The notes under the pieces were generated by a model, which did no database searches, was not told where the DNA came from, and saw only the letters and a list, made by a program, of their open reading frames with translations. From Confluentibacter lentus (GTDB lineage Bacteria > Bacteroidota > Bacteroidia > Flavobacteriales > Flavobacteriaceae): a DNA stretch of 64,000 bases. The DNA is taken from NCBI RefSeq assembly GCF_002806995.1, contig NZ_NIHE01000001.1:372001-436000 (forward strand), given 5' to 3'. A program made the position numbers and the translations under genes. This document shows positions 29,001-37,334 of the stretch, in pieces. How positions within the stretch are numbered: position 1 is the stretch's first letter; each line of letters starts with the position of its first letter.

Positions 29001-30171
29001 CTATAAGTGAAAACAAATCGAATGAAGTTGGCGCAGTAGATTCACAAAACGTAGCTGGGTTTGTTAACGAAACCGTTCCTGAAGTTAATATTTCATCTAT
29101 TGTAATTATAATATTTGCTGAACTTTGTGGACAAACACCATTAGTTGGCACCGTATATATAAAAGTATGAATCCCAGCTGTTAGTGTTGAAATATCTACA
29201 GTCCCTTGATGTCCATTGGAGGTTGACAAAGGGCCTGACCACGATCCGTTTGTATCTGGAGCACCGCCAAGTTCATCAAACAAATCAAAAGGGGCAACTG
29301 GAATACTATCATCACAATATTCTAAATTACTTGGAGTTCCTGGGTTAAAAGGCGCATTGACAGTTACTACTACAGCTACGGGGTTGCTGTAACATATTAA
29401 ATCTTCAACCCGAACATAGTATGTGTTTCCATTAATTAAAGGTGTAGACATTGGCAATGCCGGAGCTACCGTATCTGGATTATCATACCAACTAATATCC
29501 GGAGCCAATGTCCCAGGATCTAAATCGGCTATTGTTGGGTTAGAATCAGAACAAAATACTTGAGAGCTTATAGGGGTTGGGTCTGCCGGGGAAGCAGATA
29601 TAATTGATTTTCCAAACTTGATTTGACTTGTACATGCCCCATCATCAAACACAATGTAATAATTAACAATACCATTTGCGATGACATCCGATGTATCAGC
29701 TTGATTCGTTAATGCTGAATCATAATAAACAGTTACACCAGAAGGAATGTACAAGGCCAATGCATCATCAATATAATCTTGTATCGTTGCATTTTCATTA
29801 CTACAATAAAATTTATCTATAGAAGCTCCCGACGGCACTGGATCTACTTGAAAGGTTACTGTAATAGACTGTCTTGTGCCACTGCATGAACTAGGATTGC
29901 TATCTACATAATAAGTACCTTCTTGGACTAATTGCGTATTACTAATTGCGCTCCCTCCCGATAATGTATTGTACCACACAATACCATTGCCACCATCTGT
30001 AACATAATCAGAACTTAAATCAGTAAAAGTATATCCTGCAGCAGAGCAAATGATAGGACTGGAATTATTAACTGTTGGACATTGCGCATTAATTTTAAAA
30101 GCAGTCCACAGTAATACCATACTATAGATTGTAAAAAACTTTACATATCTAAATAAGTAGTTTATTTTCAT
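26020..30171 (-). CDS. Large repetitive surface protein with T9SS type B (gliding-motility-associated) sorting domain
   Basis: A 1383-residue secreted adhesin-like protein. Signal peptide about 1-29 (FKINAQ). The body is a chain of Ig-like modules of about 75-85 residues with recurring phrases: FCE or CEND starts, NLFDLL or LFD cores, GTW or GTWTD, YNFTY(D/T)V, ending in (V/I)T(V/I)(T/S)(V/I). Two adjacent modules near residues 985-1120 are especially alike. The last about 90 residues form the type B sorting domain: LVLPDGFSPNGDGTNDTF, FNRYGTVVYKG and LPVGVYFYIFNF. It is the first gene of an operon with porP/sprF and an ompA-family gene. It probably acts in adhesion or gliding, by analogy with SprB-type proteins; the ligand is unknown. 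Confidence 0.92.
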   Translation of the reverse strand: MKINYLFRYVKFFTIYSMVLLWTAFKINAQCPTVNNSSPIICSAAGYTFTDLSSDYVTDGGNGIVWYNTLSGGSAISNTQLVQEGTYYVDSNPSSCSGTRQSITVTFQVDPVPSGASIDKFYCSNENATIQDYIDDALALYIPSGVTVYYDSALTNQADTSDVIANGIVNYYIVFDDGACTSQIKFGKSIISASPADPTPISSQVFCSDSNPTIADLDPGTLAPDISWYDNPDTVAPALPMSTPLINGNTYYVRVEDLICYSNPVAVVVTVNAPFNPGTPSNLEYCDDSIPVAPFDLFDELGGAPDTNGSWSGPLSTSNGHQGTVDISTLTAGIHTFIYTVPTNGVCPQSSANIIITIDEILTSGTVSLTNPATFCESTAPTSFDLFSLIENEDTGGQWTQGTLSSDPLVANPSTIDLTSLAPATYNFTYTQNLSTPCPDESTTVQVVILANPDAGNAVNQVFCENDLVSNSPFNLFDALDGTQDNNSGTWTDSNNVTISNSLDITTLTVAGSPYSFNYTIDNGTCSDTETITITVQPAPESGTANAPEVFCEGDAPTNFNLFDLLTDEDQTGTWYVGTDNLGATIANLVDLSAYTASTYNFTYDVDAIGSCDDVLVTVSVIINPLPNTGTPIAAVFCENDLTANSPIDLFGQLTGEDAGGTWTDDDTTGALTGSNVDLTLLTIGSYSFTYTITDPNNCTNSSTVTITVEDAPESGTANTPIEFCITAVTAGQTYNLFDLLTGEDQTGTWSDDDATGLLIGNMVTLDGLAQGTYNFTYDVAAIGTCDDINITVSIIINDTPAPTALATQEFCDTATVANLVATGTAIQWYNTATGGTPLAGTVALVDGEDYFASQTDAITGCESSVRTLVDVTIYQSPNSGNPATPIIACSTNTSINLNLGLDGSQDAGGVWQDTDGTGALIGNIFDATQVTPGTYQFTYYVTASAPCVDDSTVITITVEAPLSAGTDGVLDVCSNNGTTDLFTLIGSADLGGTWSPALASGTGVFDPLVDAAGTYTYSLTNACGTVSSDIVVTVTQAPNAGTDNTANICVIDGVTDLFTFLGSSAQTGGTWSPALTSGTGLFDPLVDTAGIYTYTVTAMSPCLSDSSAQITVTISDSPAPIVLDANPEFCQANNPTVADLNAAIRVTGTISWYADATSTTPLNLTDALLDGEDYFARQTTGSGCESSQSVEITATVNNVATPTLVNSNLELCINDSPTILELTENIVEYDSSLNNVIWYDAATGGSLFTSGDLLSYGVTYYAALYDATTGCESSVRLAYTPDLTSCGELVLPDGFSPNGDGTNDTFDYNNLDILHPNFSIEIFNRYGTVVYKGNASTPRFDGTANQSGALGSKQLPVGVYFYIFNFNDGTNKPKQGRLYLSR

Positions 30172-30352
30172 AACATTGGTCAGTTATAGATTTGAGTTAA
30201 TAGACATTTACATTATTTTAACTTTGTACAATTTCTTTCGATTATCTATACAAAATTCTTAATCGTAGTGCAATTTAACGAATTTTTTTGTATTTCAACG
30301 ATATAATTTAATTTATTTTTACTTTTAATCGAAAAAATATGCTTTTAAACGG

Positions 30353-30382
30353 AAAAACCCATCCTTTTAAGAATGGGTTTTA
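30353..30382 (-). terminator. Intrinsic terminator of the respiratory operon
   Basis: Minus strand: AAACCCATTC pairs with GGATGGGTTT (one wobble) around a 6-base loop and is followed by a T run, about 20 bases after the ctaD stop. Confidence 0.82.
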
Positions 30383-30402
30383 ATATCTATTTAAAATATG
30401 TC

Positions 30403-32205
30403 TTAGTGTTGAAGTTCTTCTTCGCCTTCTTTTAATGGTATATTTTGAGGTACAAAGTCGACATCATGTCCTGGCTTGCTATAATCATATGCCCAACGAT
30501 ATACGTGAGGAATATCACCTGGCCAATTACCATGCATGTGTTCAACAGGTGTTGTCCATTCCAAAGTAGTAGATTTCCATGGATTCTGAACGGCCTTCTT
30601 CCCATAGAAAATACTACTGAAAAAATTATATAAATAGATTATTTGTACAACACCACCCACTAACGCAAATATGGTTATTATAACATTTACATTGGCTAAA
30701 TCATCGAATAAAGGGAAGTTGCTATTGGTATAATATCTTCGAGGCAATCCTGCCATACCTATAAAATGCATTGGGAAGAATACACCATAGGCACACACTG
30801 CGGTAATCCAAAAATGTATATAACCCAAATTCTTATTAAGCATTCTACCAAACATTTTTGGATACCAATGATATATACCAGCAAACATTCCGTATAGTGC
30901 AGAAATACCCATTACTAAGTGGAAGTGAGCAACTACAAAATATGTATCATGAACATTAATATCCAAAGCGCTATCCCCTAAAATGATTCCTGTTAAACCT
31001 CCAGTAATAAAAGTAGATACAAAACCAATGGAGAACAACATAGCAGGGTTCATTTGTAAATTACCCTTCCAAAGTGTCGTAATCCAGTTAAAGGCTTTTA
31101 CAGCTGACGGAATGGCGATTAATAAAGTTGTAAATGTAAATACGGAACCAAGGAATGGATTCATACCAGAAATAAACATGTGGTGACCCCAAACAATGGT
31201 TGATAAAAATGCAATGGCCAGTATGGAGGCAATCATGGCACGATAACCAAAAATAGGTTTGCGTGAATTAGATGCCATAATTTCGGAAACAAGACCCATA
31301 GCTGGTAGAATAACGATATATACCTCTGGGTGTCCTAAGAACCAAAACAAGTGTTCAAATAATACTGGCGAACCTCCTTGGTAATGCAATACTTCGCCTT
31401 GAATAAATATATCAGATAAAAAGAATGACGTACCAAAACTTCTATCCATTATTAATAATAATGCAGCAGATAACAATACTGGGAATGATATGACTCCAAT
31501 AACAGCGGTAATAAAGAAAGCCCATATAGTTAAGGGAAGTCTTGTCATAGACATTCCTTTTGTTCGCAAATTTATAACCGTTACAATGTAGTTTAAAGAT
31601 CCTAATAATGAAGATGCAATGAATATAGCCATGGAAACCAACCATAAAGTCATACCCATCCCAGAACCGCCTTGAGCCATTGGCAAGGCACTTAATGGTG
31701 GATAAATGGTCCAACCAGCTGCTGCAGGTCCAGCTTCAACAAATAAGGAAATAACCATGATTACACTTGATAAAAAGAATAACCAATAGGACACCATGTT
31801 AAGGAAACCTGAAGCCATATCTCGTGCACCAATTTGCAATGGAATCAATAAGTTACTAAACGTACCACTCAATCCAGCCGTTAATACGAAGAATACCATG
31901 ATAGTACCATGAATGGTTACTAATGCCAAATAAATGTCTGCATCCATAACACCTTCTGGTGCCCATTTTCCTAATAAGGCTTCAAAAAGCACATTAGGTT
32001 CTTCCGGCCATGCAATTTGCATACGGAACATCATAGACATTAATACACCTATAACACCCATTATAGTACCCGTAATAAGATACTGTTTGGCAATCATTTT
32101 ATGGTCTTGACTAAAAATATATTTAGTTACAAACGTTTCTTTGTGATGATGATGTCCGTGGTCGTCGTGAGCTTCGTGTGCGTGATTATCTTCGTGTGCT
32201 GACAT
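30403..32205 (-). CDS. ctaD: Cytochrome c oxidase subunit I
   Basis: The catalytic haem-copper oxidase subunit that reduces O2 to water and pumps protons. The 600-residue protein has about 12 helices and the expected sites: the low-spin haem histidine region TIHGTIMVFFV, the CuB/Tyr cross-link motif LGHPEVYI, the HHMF pair, and HDTYFVVAHFHLVMG with haem ligands. The N-terminus is unusually His-rich (about residues 4-22, several HxH and a run of four His), on the cytoplasmic side by standard topology. It closes an operon with alternative complex III genes, with which such oxidases form a supercomplex in Flavobacterium johnsoniae. Confidence 0.97.
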   Translation of the reverse strand: MSAHEDNHAHEAHDDHGHHHHKETFVTKYIFSQDHKMIAKQYLITGTIMGVIGVLMSMMFRMQIAWPEEPNVLFEALLGKWAPEGVMDADIYLALVTIHGTIMVFFVLTAGLSGTFSNLLIPLQIGARDMASGFLNMVSYWLFFLSSVIMVISLFVEAGPAAAGWTIYPPLSALPMAQGGSGMGMTLWLVSMAIFIASSLLGSLNYIVTVINLRTKGMSMTRLPLTIWAFFITAVIGVISFPVLLSAALLLIMDRSFGTSFFLSDIFIQGEVLHYQGGSPVLFEHLFWFLGHPEVYIVILPAMGLVSEIMASNSRKPIFGYRAMIASILAIAFLSTIVWGHHMFISGMNPFLGSVFTFTTLLIAIPSAVKAFNWITTLWKGNLQMNPAMLFSIGFVSTFITGGLTGIILGDSALDINVHDTYFVVAHFHLVMGISALYGMFAGIYHWYPKMFGRMLNKNLGYIHFWITAVCAYGVFFPMHFIGMAGLPRRYYTNSNFPLFDDLANVNVIITIFALVGGVVQIIYLYNFFSSIFYGKKAVQNPWKSTTLEWTTPVEHMHGNWPGDIPHVYRWAYDYSKPGHDVDFVPQNIPLKEGEEELQH

Positions 32206-32239
32206 AATCTTATATCGTATTATTCTTTTTAATTAGTTT

Positions 32240-33370
32240 CTATTGGGTTACTGTTTCTGCGACCTCTGTGGTTGTCACTTCAATTAGGGTTTCCACTTCA
32301 GCTTCATTTGTCATGGAAGCTTTAAACGTTTTTTGTTCCTTAATCCAAGCATCATATTCTTCTTGGGTTTCAACAATAATTTTCATTTGCATGTTGTAAT
32401 GCGATTTTCCACAAATTTTATTACATAACAGCAAGTAATCAAACTCATAAGGCTCTAAAGCTTCACCTCCATTTGCAACTAAATCTTTACTTTTTTCAAC
32501 CCTAATCTTATTAATGTTTTTAACTTTATCTACAATCTCTTGTGTTTGTCTCATTTCTGCAGTTGTCACTGTTGGTGTAAATCCAAATTGAGTTATCATA
32601 CCAGGCACACAGTTCATTTGCGCTCTAAAGTGTGGCATGTAAGCTGAGTGCAACACATCTTGAGAACGCATCTTAAACAATACAGGTTTTCCAACCGGTA
32701 AATGTAATTCTGTTGTAATAACATCATCTTGTGCATTAGGATCTGCTTCATCAACACCTAATATATTGGCGCGATCGATATCAATTAATCTCACATTGGC
32801 TTTACCTAATGTGTTATCATCTCCACCATATCTAGCCTTCCAGTTAAATTGCTGCGCATATAATTCAACAATTAAGGGGTCTTCACTTTCGTCCACTCCC
32901 ATGATGTTTATCCATGTATTCAAACCATAAATAATCAATCCAGCCAAAACAATTACTGGAATGATGGTCCAAATAAATTCTAACTTATTATTATCCGCAA
33001 AAAACAATGCTTTTTTACCTTTTTCACCTTTATACTTATATGCAAAATAGTGTAATAAAAATTGTGTAACTGTTTGCACAAAAAAGATAAGTACCATAGA
33101 GATAATCATCAAATTATCTATTTTAGGACCATGTTCCGATGCTGAATTTGACATTAATGGCAAATCACCCCATTTAACAAAACACACTATGGTAATGATG
33201 TATATGAAAGCCAAAAAGCCCATCATTAAATATGCATTGATTGTATTATCCTTATCGGTCGCTACTTGAGAATTTTCATTTTTAGCTTGGGCCAAATCGA
33301 ATATCTTCACAATTTGCCAGATAGCAACTAAAATGAATATTAAAACTATAATTGTTAATAAAGTAGTCAT
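32240..33370 (-). CDS. ctaC: Cytochrome c oxidase subunit II
   Basis: Carries the CuA centre that accepts electrons from cytochrome c. The 376-residue protein has four hydrophobic stretches (about 1-25, 45-67, 86-110, 130-152), two more than the usual hairpin, and no lipobox or haem-binding site. CuA ligands are intact: His241, Cys316, Cys320, His324 and Met327. The Glu normally found between the two Cys (C-x-E-x-C) is Lys318, in the sequence CNKICG. It lies 34 bases upstream of ctaD and 29 downstream of actF, in the respiratory operon. Confidence 0.95.
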   Translation of the reverse strand: MTTLLTIIVLIFILVAIWQIVKIFDLAQAKNENSQVATDKDNTINAYLMMGFLAFIYIITIVCFVKWGDLPLMSNSASEHGPKIDNLMIISMVLIFFVQTVTQFLLHYFAYKYKGEKGKKALFFADNNKLEFIWTIIPVIVLAGLIIYGLNTWINIMGVDESEDPLIVELYAQQFNWKARYGGDDNTLGKANVRLIDIDRANILGVDEADPNAQDDVITTELHLPVGKPVLFKMRSQDVLHSAYMPHFRAQMNCVPGMITQFGFTPTVTTAEMRQTQEIVDKVKNINKIRVEKSKDLVANGGEALEPYEFDYLLLCNKICGKSHYNMQMKIIVETQEEYDAWIKEQKTFKASMTNEAEVETLIEVTTTEVAETVTQ

Positions 33371-33399
33371 TGTTCTCTCTCTTCTTTATTTAAATCTTA

Positions 33400-34734
33400 T
33401 TAATAATGGAAATCTTTGCTTTCTTTTATAAGTGGGTTGCCTTTTGCGAGTAATGGTGCTTTAGTTAAAGCTGTAAACACAACAAATATGAACAATCCAG
33501 CAAATAATAAAATGGAACTTATTTCTGGAATACCTATAAACCATCTATCACCTACAGTTGCTGGCATGATCATCACAAAAATATCAATGTAATGTCCTGC
33601 AAGTATCACTAATCCAGCCATCACAACAAACCAAGGAATACGCTTATAATCGGCATTCATCAACATTAAAATTGGGAACACAAAATTCATAACCACCATA
33701 CCTAAGAACGGTAATTTGTAATCATTGAAACGTGTTACAAAGTATGTTACCTCTTCTGGTATATTGGAATACCAAATAAGCATAAACTGTGAGAACCATA
33801 AATAGGTCCAGAAAATACTGAATGCAAACATAAATTTGGCAACATCATGTAAATGGTTTTCATTAACAAACTCTAAATAATTTCTAGACTTTAAATAAAT
33901 AATCATCAAAGCAAGTACGGTAATACCACTTACAAACATAGATGCAAAAACATACCAACCAAACAATGTACTAAACCAATGTGGATCGACACTCATAATC
34001 CAGTCCCAAGACATCATGGATTCTGTATAAATAAAGAACACTAAAAATGCCGCAGAAATACGAAATGTTTTCTTAAAGTTGCTAATATCATCCGCATTAT
34101 CTTGAGCGATAGAAAATTTACGAGCAAAATGTCTGTATAAACTCCATCCAGCTATGAATATGATGCCTCTAACAGCAAACCAGCCTATATTTAAAAACCC
34201 TGCTTTTCCTTTGATTAATTTATCATGCTCAACCACTTCAGGATCCATCCATACAAATAAATTGTAGTGTCCAATAGTTCCTGATGCTAAAGCAATCGCT
34301 AAAACAATCAGCGCTCCTGGCAATACGTATGCGGTAATCCCTTCCATAACCCTAAATAAAACTATGGACCAACCAGCTTGAGCGGCAAATTGTATCGCAT
34401 AGAATGCTAAAATACCTAAGGCAATCATCATGAAGAAAAAAGCCGCTACATACAATGCAGACCAAGGTCTGTTTGCAATTTGGTGCATAACATGTTCTGC
34501 ATGCTCATCATCATGATGTACATCGGCAGAAGCATGATTTCCTTCTTCATGGGTTCCATGACTTTCAACAACAGCATGACCTTCTCCATGATGCCCTAAT
34601 GCCTCTTCAGCAAGCATTGTTTTTACTTCTTCCAAAGATTTATTAGACGTCATAAAACCATAGCCCACGCCTAATACTCCTAGAATTATTAGAATGAAAG
34701 AAAATGTCTTTAATTTATTTGAAAATGTGTACAT
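33400..34734 (-). CDS. actF: Alternative complex III subunit ActF
   Basis: A 444-residue integral membrane subunit of the quinol:cytochrome c oxidoreductase (alternative complex III), with about ten hydrophobic helices and related to NrfD/ActC membrane proteins. The family pattern is visible in FWTYLWFSQFMLIWYSNIPEE and the FPILMLMNAD segment. The loop between helices 1 and 2 (about 42-85) is very rich in His, Glu and Asp, with more than ten His. The gene is the sixth act gene and directly precedes oxidase subunit II, as in other Bacteroidota. Confidence 0.93.
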   Translation of the reverse strand: MYTFSNKLKTFSFILIILGVLGVGYGFMTSNKSLEEVKTMLAEEALGHHGEGHAVVESHGTHEEGNHASADVHHDDEHAEHVMHQIANRPWSALYVAAFFFMMIALGILAFYAIQFAAQAGWSIVLFRVMEGITAYVLPGALIVLAIALASGTIGHYNLFVWMDPEVVEHDKLIKGKAGFLNIGWFAVRGIIFIAGWSLYRHFARKFSIAQDNADDISNFKKTFRISAAFLVFFIYTESMMSWDWIMSVDPHWFSTLFGWYVFASMFVSGITVLALMIIYLKSRNYLEFVNENHLHDVAKFMFAFSIFWTYLWFSQFMLIWYSNIPEEVTYFVTRFNDYKLPFLGMVVMNFVFPILMLMNADYKRIPWFVVMAGLVILAGHYIDIFVMIMPATVGDRWFIGIPEISSILLFAGLFIFVVFTALTKAPLLAKGNPLIKESKDFHY

Positions 34735-34747
34735 ATCTTATATAATC

Positions 34748-35305
34748 TTACTTTTCTAAATCTGCTTTTAACTGTAACACATAGGCTACTACTTGCCAAC
34801 GTTCTTCAATACTAAGTTGGTTAACATAAGAACCCATAGTATTTTTACCATAGTGAATCGTATGATAAATACTGCCTTCTGTAATAGCTCTTCCGGCATC
34901 ATTGTATGCTGGAACACCTAATATTTTTTCTCTTTTTACCAAATTTCCTTGTCCATCACCTTGGTTTCCATGACATATACCACAGTAAATATCATATAAA
35001 GCTTTTCCTCTTTCTATATCAACTTTTGTTGAATCAAGCGGACTTTTTAAAGTGGCTTTTGCTAAATCGTATCCTTCAATAGTGTTGTCTATATCAAATG
35101 GTACAAATCCTCTAGGAACCGAACCTTCAGCTGGCACCCTTGAGGCCATCCCATTTTCAAACATGGCATTCTCATTGTAAGTCTCATAGCCAACAGATTC
35201 ATACATGTTAGGCATAAACTGGTAATTAGGCCTCGTATCTTTTTTACATGATACAACAGCTACTAAAACCATCACTATTGTTATTATTTTAATTAAGCTT
35301 TTCAT
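34748..35305 (-). CDS. actE: Alternative complex III subunit ActE, monohaem cytochrome c lipoprotein
   Basis: A 185-residue lipoprotein cytochrome. The signal ends VAVVSC (lipidated Cys near 20). One haem-binding motif, CGICHG, lies near residue 112, and a methionine in the TMGSYVNQLS segment is a likely distal ligand. In this complex ActE passes electrons from the multihaem ActA toward the terminal oxidase. It begins 8 bases after actD and ends 13 before actF. Confidence 0.93.
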   Translation of the reverse strand: MKSLIKIITIVMVLVAVVSCKKDTRPNYQFMPNMYESVGYETYNENAMFENGMASRVPAEGSVPRGFVPFDIDNTIEGYDLAKATLKSPLDSTKVDIERGKALYDIYCGICHGNQGDGQGNLVKREKILGVPAYNDAGRAITEGSIYHTIHYGKNTMGSYVNQLSIEERWQVVAYVLQLKADLEK

Positions 35306-35313
35306 CTGTATTA

Positions 35314-35844
35314 TTAATGTGCTTTATCAACTATATTAATTTCTACTGCGCCCGTTTCCTTAAGCAAACTTTCAAGTTGTTCTTCGTTTCCATCAACTGT
35401 AATTTCCATTAAGAAATGATCATCAGTAGTTCTTGGATCTGGGTTCTCAGCTTTTTTAAATGGCCACATTCTGCTTCTTAAGTAAAATGTAATAACCATT
35501 AAATGTGCTGCAAAAAACACAGTTAACTCAAACATAATGGGCACAAAGGCAGGCATGTTTTCTATATAACTAAAACTTGGTTTTCCACCAATATTTTGTG
35601 GCCAATCTTTAATCATTATAAAATTCATCATCACAATAGCAACCGTCAACCCAACAAGACCATACATGAATGATGCAATGGCAATTCGTGTTGGTTCTAG
35701 TCCCATGGCTTTGTCTAGCCCGTGCACTGGAAATGGTGTATAAATTTCTTCAATATGATATCTCTCTGCCTTAACTTTTTTAACAGCCGACATTAATACA
35801 TCATCATCGGTATAAATAGCGTGAATTACTTTTGAAGCTTCCAT
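35314..35844 (-). CDS. actD: Alternative complex III subunit ActD (DUF3341)
   Basis: A 176-residue membrane subunit of DUF3341 type. A cytoplasmic N-terminal domain starts ASKVIHAIYTDDDVLM and contains the family YTPFPVHGLDKAMG; two membrane helices (about 57-78 and 100-125) follow, then a polar tail. It contacts the ActC/ActF membrane arm in known structures and binds no cofactor. It starts 3 bases after the actC stop. Confidence 0.93.
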   Translation of the reverse strand: MEASKVIHAIYTDDDVLMSAVKKVKAERYHIEEIYTPFPVHGLDKAMGLEPTRIAIASFMYGLVGLTVAIVMMNFIMIKDWPQNIGGKPSFSYIENMPAFVPIMFELTVFFAAHLMVITFYLRSRMWPFKKAENPDPRTTDDHFLMEITVDGNEEQLESLLKETGAVEINIVDKAH

Positions 35845-35847
35845 ATG

Positions 35848-37305
35848 CTACTTGTTATTTTTTGTTTCATTAATTGAATCTCCAGATGTTCTTGCATCAG
35901 CACCAGTTCCTACTAAACTGCCACCTGCTTCTCTAATCTTTTTATATTTTTCTCCTGAAGATTTTAAAATGGTTTTAACTTCTGCTTGGGCAATTACCGG
36001 GAATGTTCTTGAGTACAATAAAAACAACACAAAGAAGAATCCAATAGTTCCAATAAAAATCCCAATATCAACAAACGTTGGGGAAAACATCGTCCAAGAA
36101 GAAGGTAAATAATCCCTGTGTAATGATGTTACGATAATTACAAAACGCTCAAACCACATTCCTATATTTACAATGATGGATATAAAGAATGAAAACATGA
36201 TGCTTGTTCTTAATTTCTTGAACCACATAAATTGTGGTGAGAACACGTTACAAGTCATCATGGACCAATATGCCCACCAGTAAGGTCCTGTTGCTCTATT
36301 TAAGAAAGCATATTGTTCGTACTCAACACCTGAATACCAAGCAATAAATAATTCAGTAATATAGGCCACACCTACAATAGAACCCGTAATCATGATAACG
36401 ATGTTCATCAATTCGATATGCTGTACTGTAATATAATCTTCTAGATTACACACTTTTCTCATAATAATAAGTAGTGTGTTTACCATAGCAAAACCTGAGA
36501 ATACCGCTCCAGCAACAAAGTAAGGCGGGAAAATGGTTGTATGCCAGCCGGGAATCACCGATGTAGCAAAGTCAAATGATACAATGGTATGCACAGAAAG
36601 TACTAAAGGCGTCGCTAAACCAGCAAGTACTAAAGATACTTCTTCAAAACGTTGCCAATCTTTTGCTCTTCCCGACCATCCAAAACTTAATAATGAATAT
36701 ATTTTCTTTTGAAAAGGTTTTACAGCTCTATCACGTATCATGGCGAAGTCAGGTAATAAACCAGTCCACCAGAACACCAATGACACCGATAAATATGTTG
36801 AGATAGCGAACACGTCCCAAAGTAATGGTGAGTTAAAGTTTACCCAAAGAGACCCAAATTGATTCGGAATTGGTAACACCCAATACCCTAACCAAGGACG
36901 ACCCATGTGAATGATTGGAAATAAACCTGCTTGAACAACTGAGAAAATGGTCATCGCTTCCGCAGAACGGTTAATCGCCATTCTCCATTTTTGACGGAAT
37001 AATAATAATACCGCAGAAATAAGTGTTCCTGCGTGACCAATACCAACCCACCAAACGAAGTTAGTAATATCCCAGGCCCAACCAACGGTTTTATTTAAAC
37101 CCCAAGTTCCAATACCTGTAGATATGGTATAAATAATACATCCAATTCCCCAAAGAAAAGCGGCTAGTGCAATAGAAAAAACTATCCACCACTGTTTATT
37201 GGCTTGTCCTTCTATAGGCCTAGCTACATCCACGGTAACATCGTGATATGATTTTTCGCCTGTAACTAAAGGTCTTCTAATAGGTGCTTCGTAATGAGAC
37301 GCCAT
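35848..37305 (-). CDS. actC: Alternative complex III subunit ActC (NrfD-like quinol-binding membrane protein)
   Basis: A 485-residue polytopic protein of the NrfD/PsrC family with about ten helices. It contains the family segments NFVWWVGIGHAGTLISAVLLL and FPIIHMGRPW, which line the quinol pocket in homologous complexes, so this is the probable site of menaquinol oxidation. It follows actB by 29 bases. The C-terminal 50 residues are polar and cytoplasmic. Confidence 0.95.
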   Translation of the reverse strand: MASHYEAPIRRPLVTGEKSYHDVTVDVARPIEGQANKQWWIVFSIALAAFLWGIGCIIYTISTGIGTWGLNKTVGWAWDITNFVWWVGIGHAGTLISAVLLLFRQKWRMAINRSAEAMTIFSVVQAGLFPIIHMGRPWLGYWVLPIPNQFGSLWVNFNSPLLWDVFAISTYLSVSLVFWWTGLLPDFAMIRDRAVKPFQKKIYSLLSFGWSGRAKDWQRFEEVSLVLAGLATPLVLSVHTIVSFDFATSVIPGWHTTIFPPYFVAGAVFSGFAMVNTLLIIMRKVCNLEDYITVQHIELMNIVIMITGSIVGVAYITELFIAWYSGVEYEQYAFLNRATGPYWWAYWSMMTCNVFSPQFMWFKKLRTSIMFSFFISIIVNIGMWFERFVIIVTSLHRDYLPSSWTMFSPTFVDIGIFIGTIGFFFVLFLLYSRTFPVIAQAEVKTILKSSGEKYKKIREAGGSLVGTGADARTSGDSINETKNNK

Positions 37306-37334
37306 AATCCTTTTATAAGTGTTTCTTAATTAAT

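Noticed and set aside
26800-29100. Regularly spaced repeats resembling a CRISPR array
   Set aside because: The repeats are about 230-250 bases apart, degenerate and in frame; they encode Ig-like modules of the adhesin.
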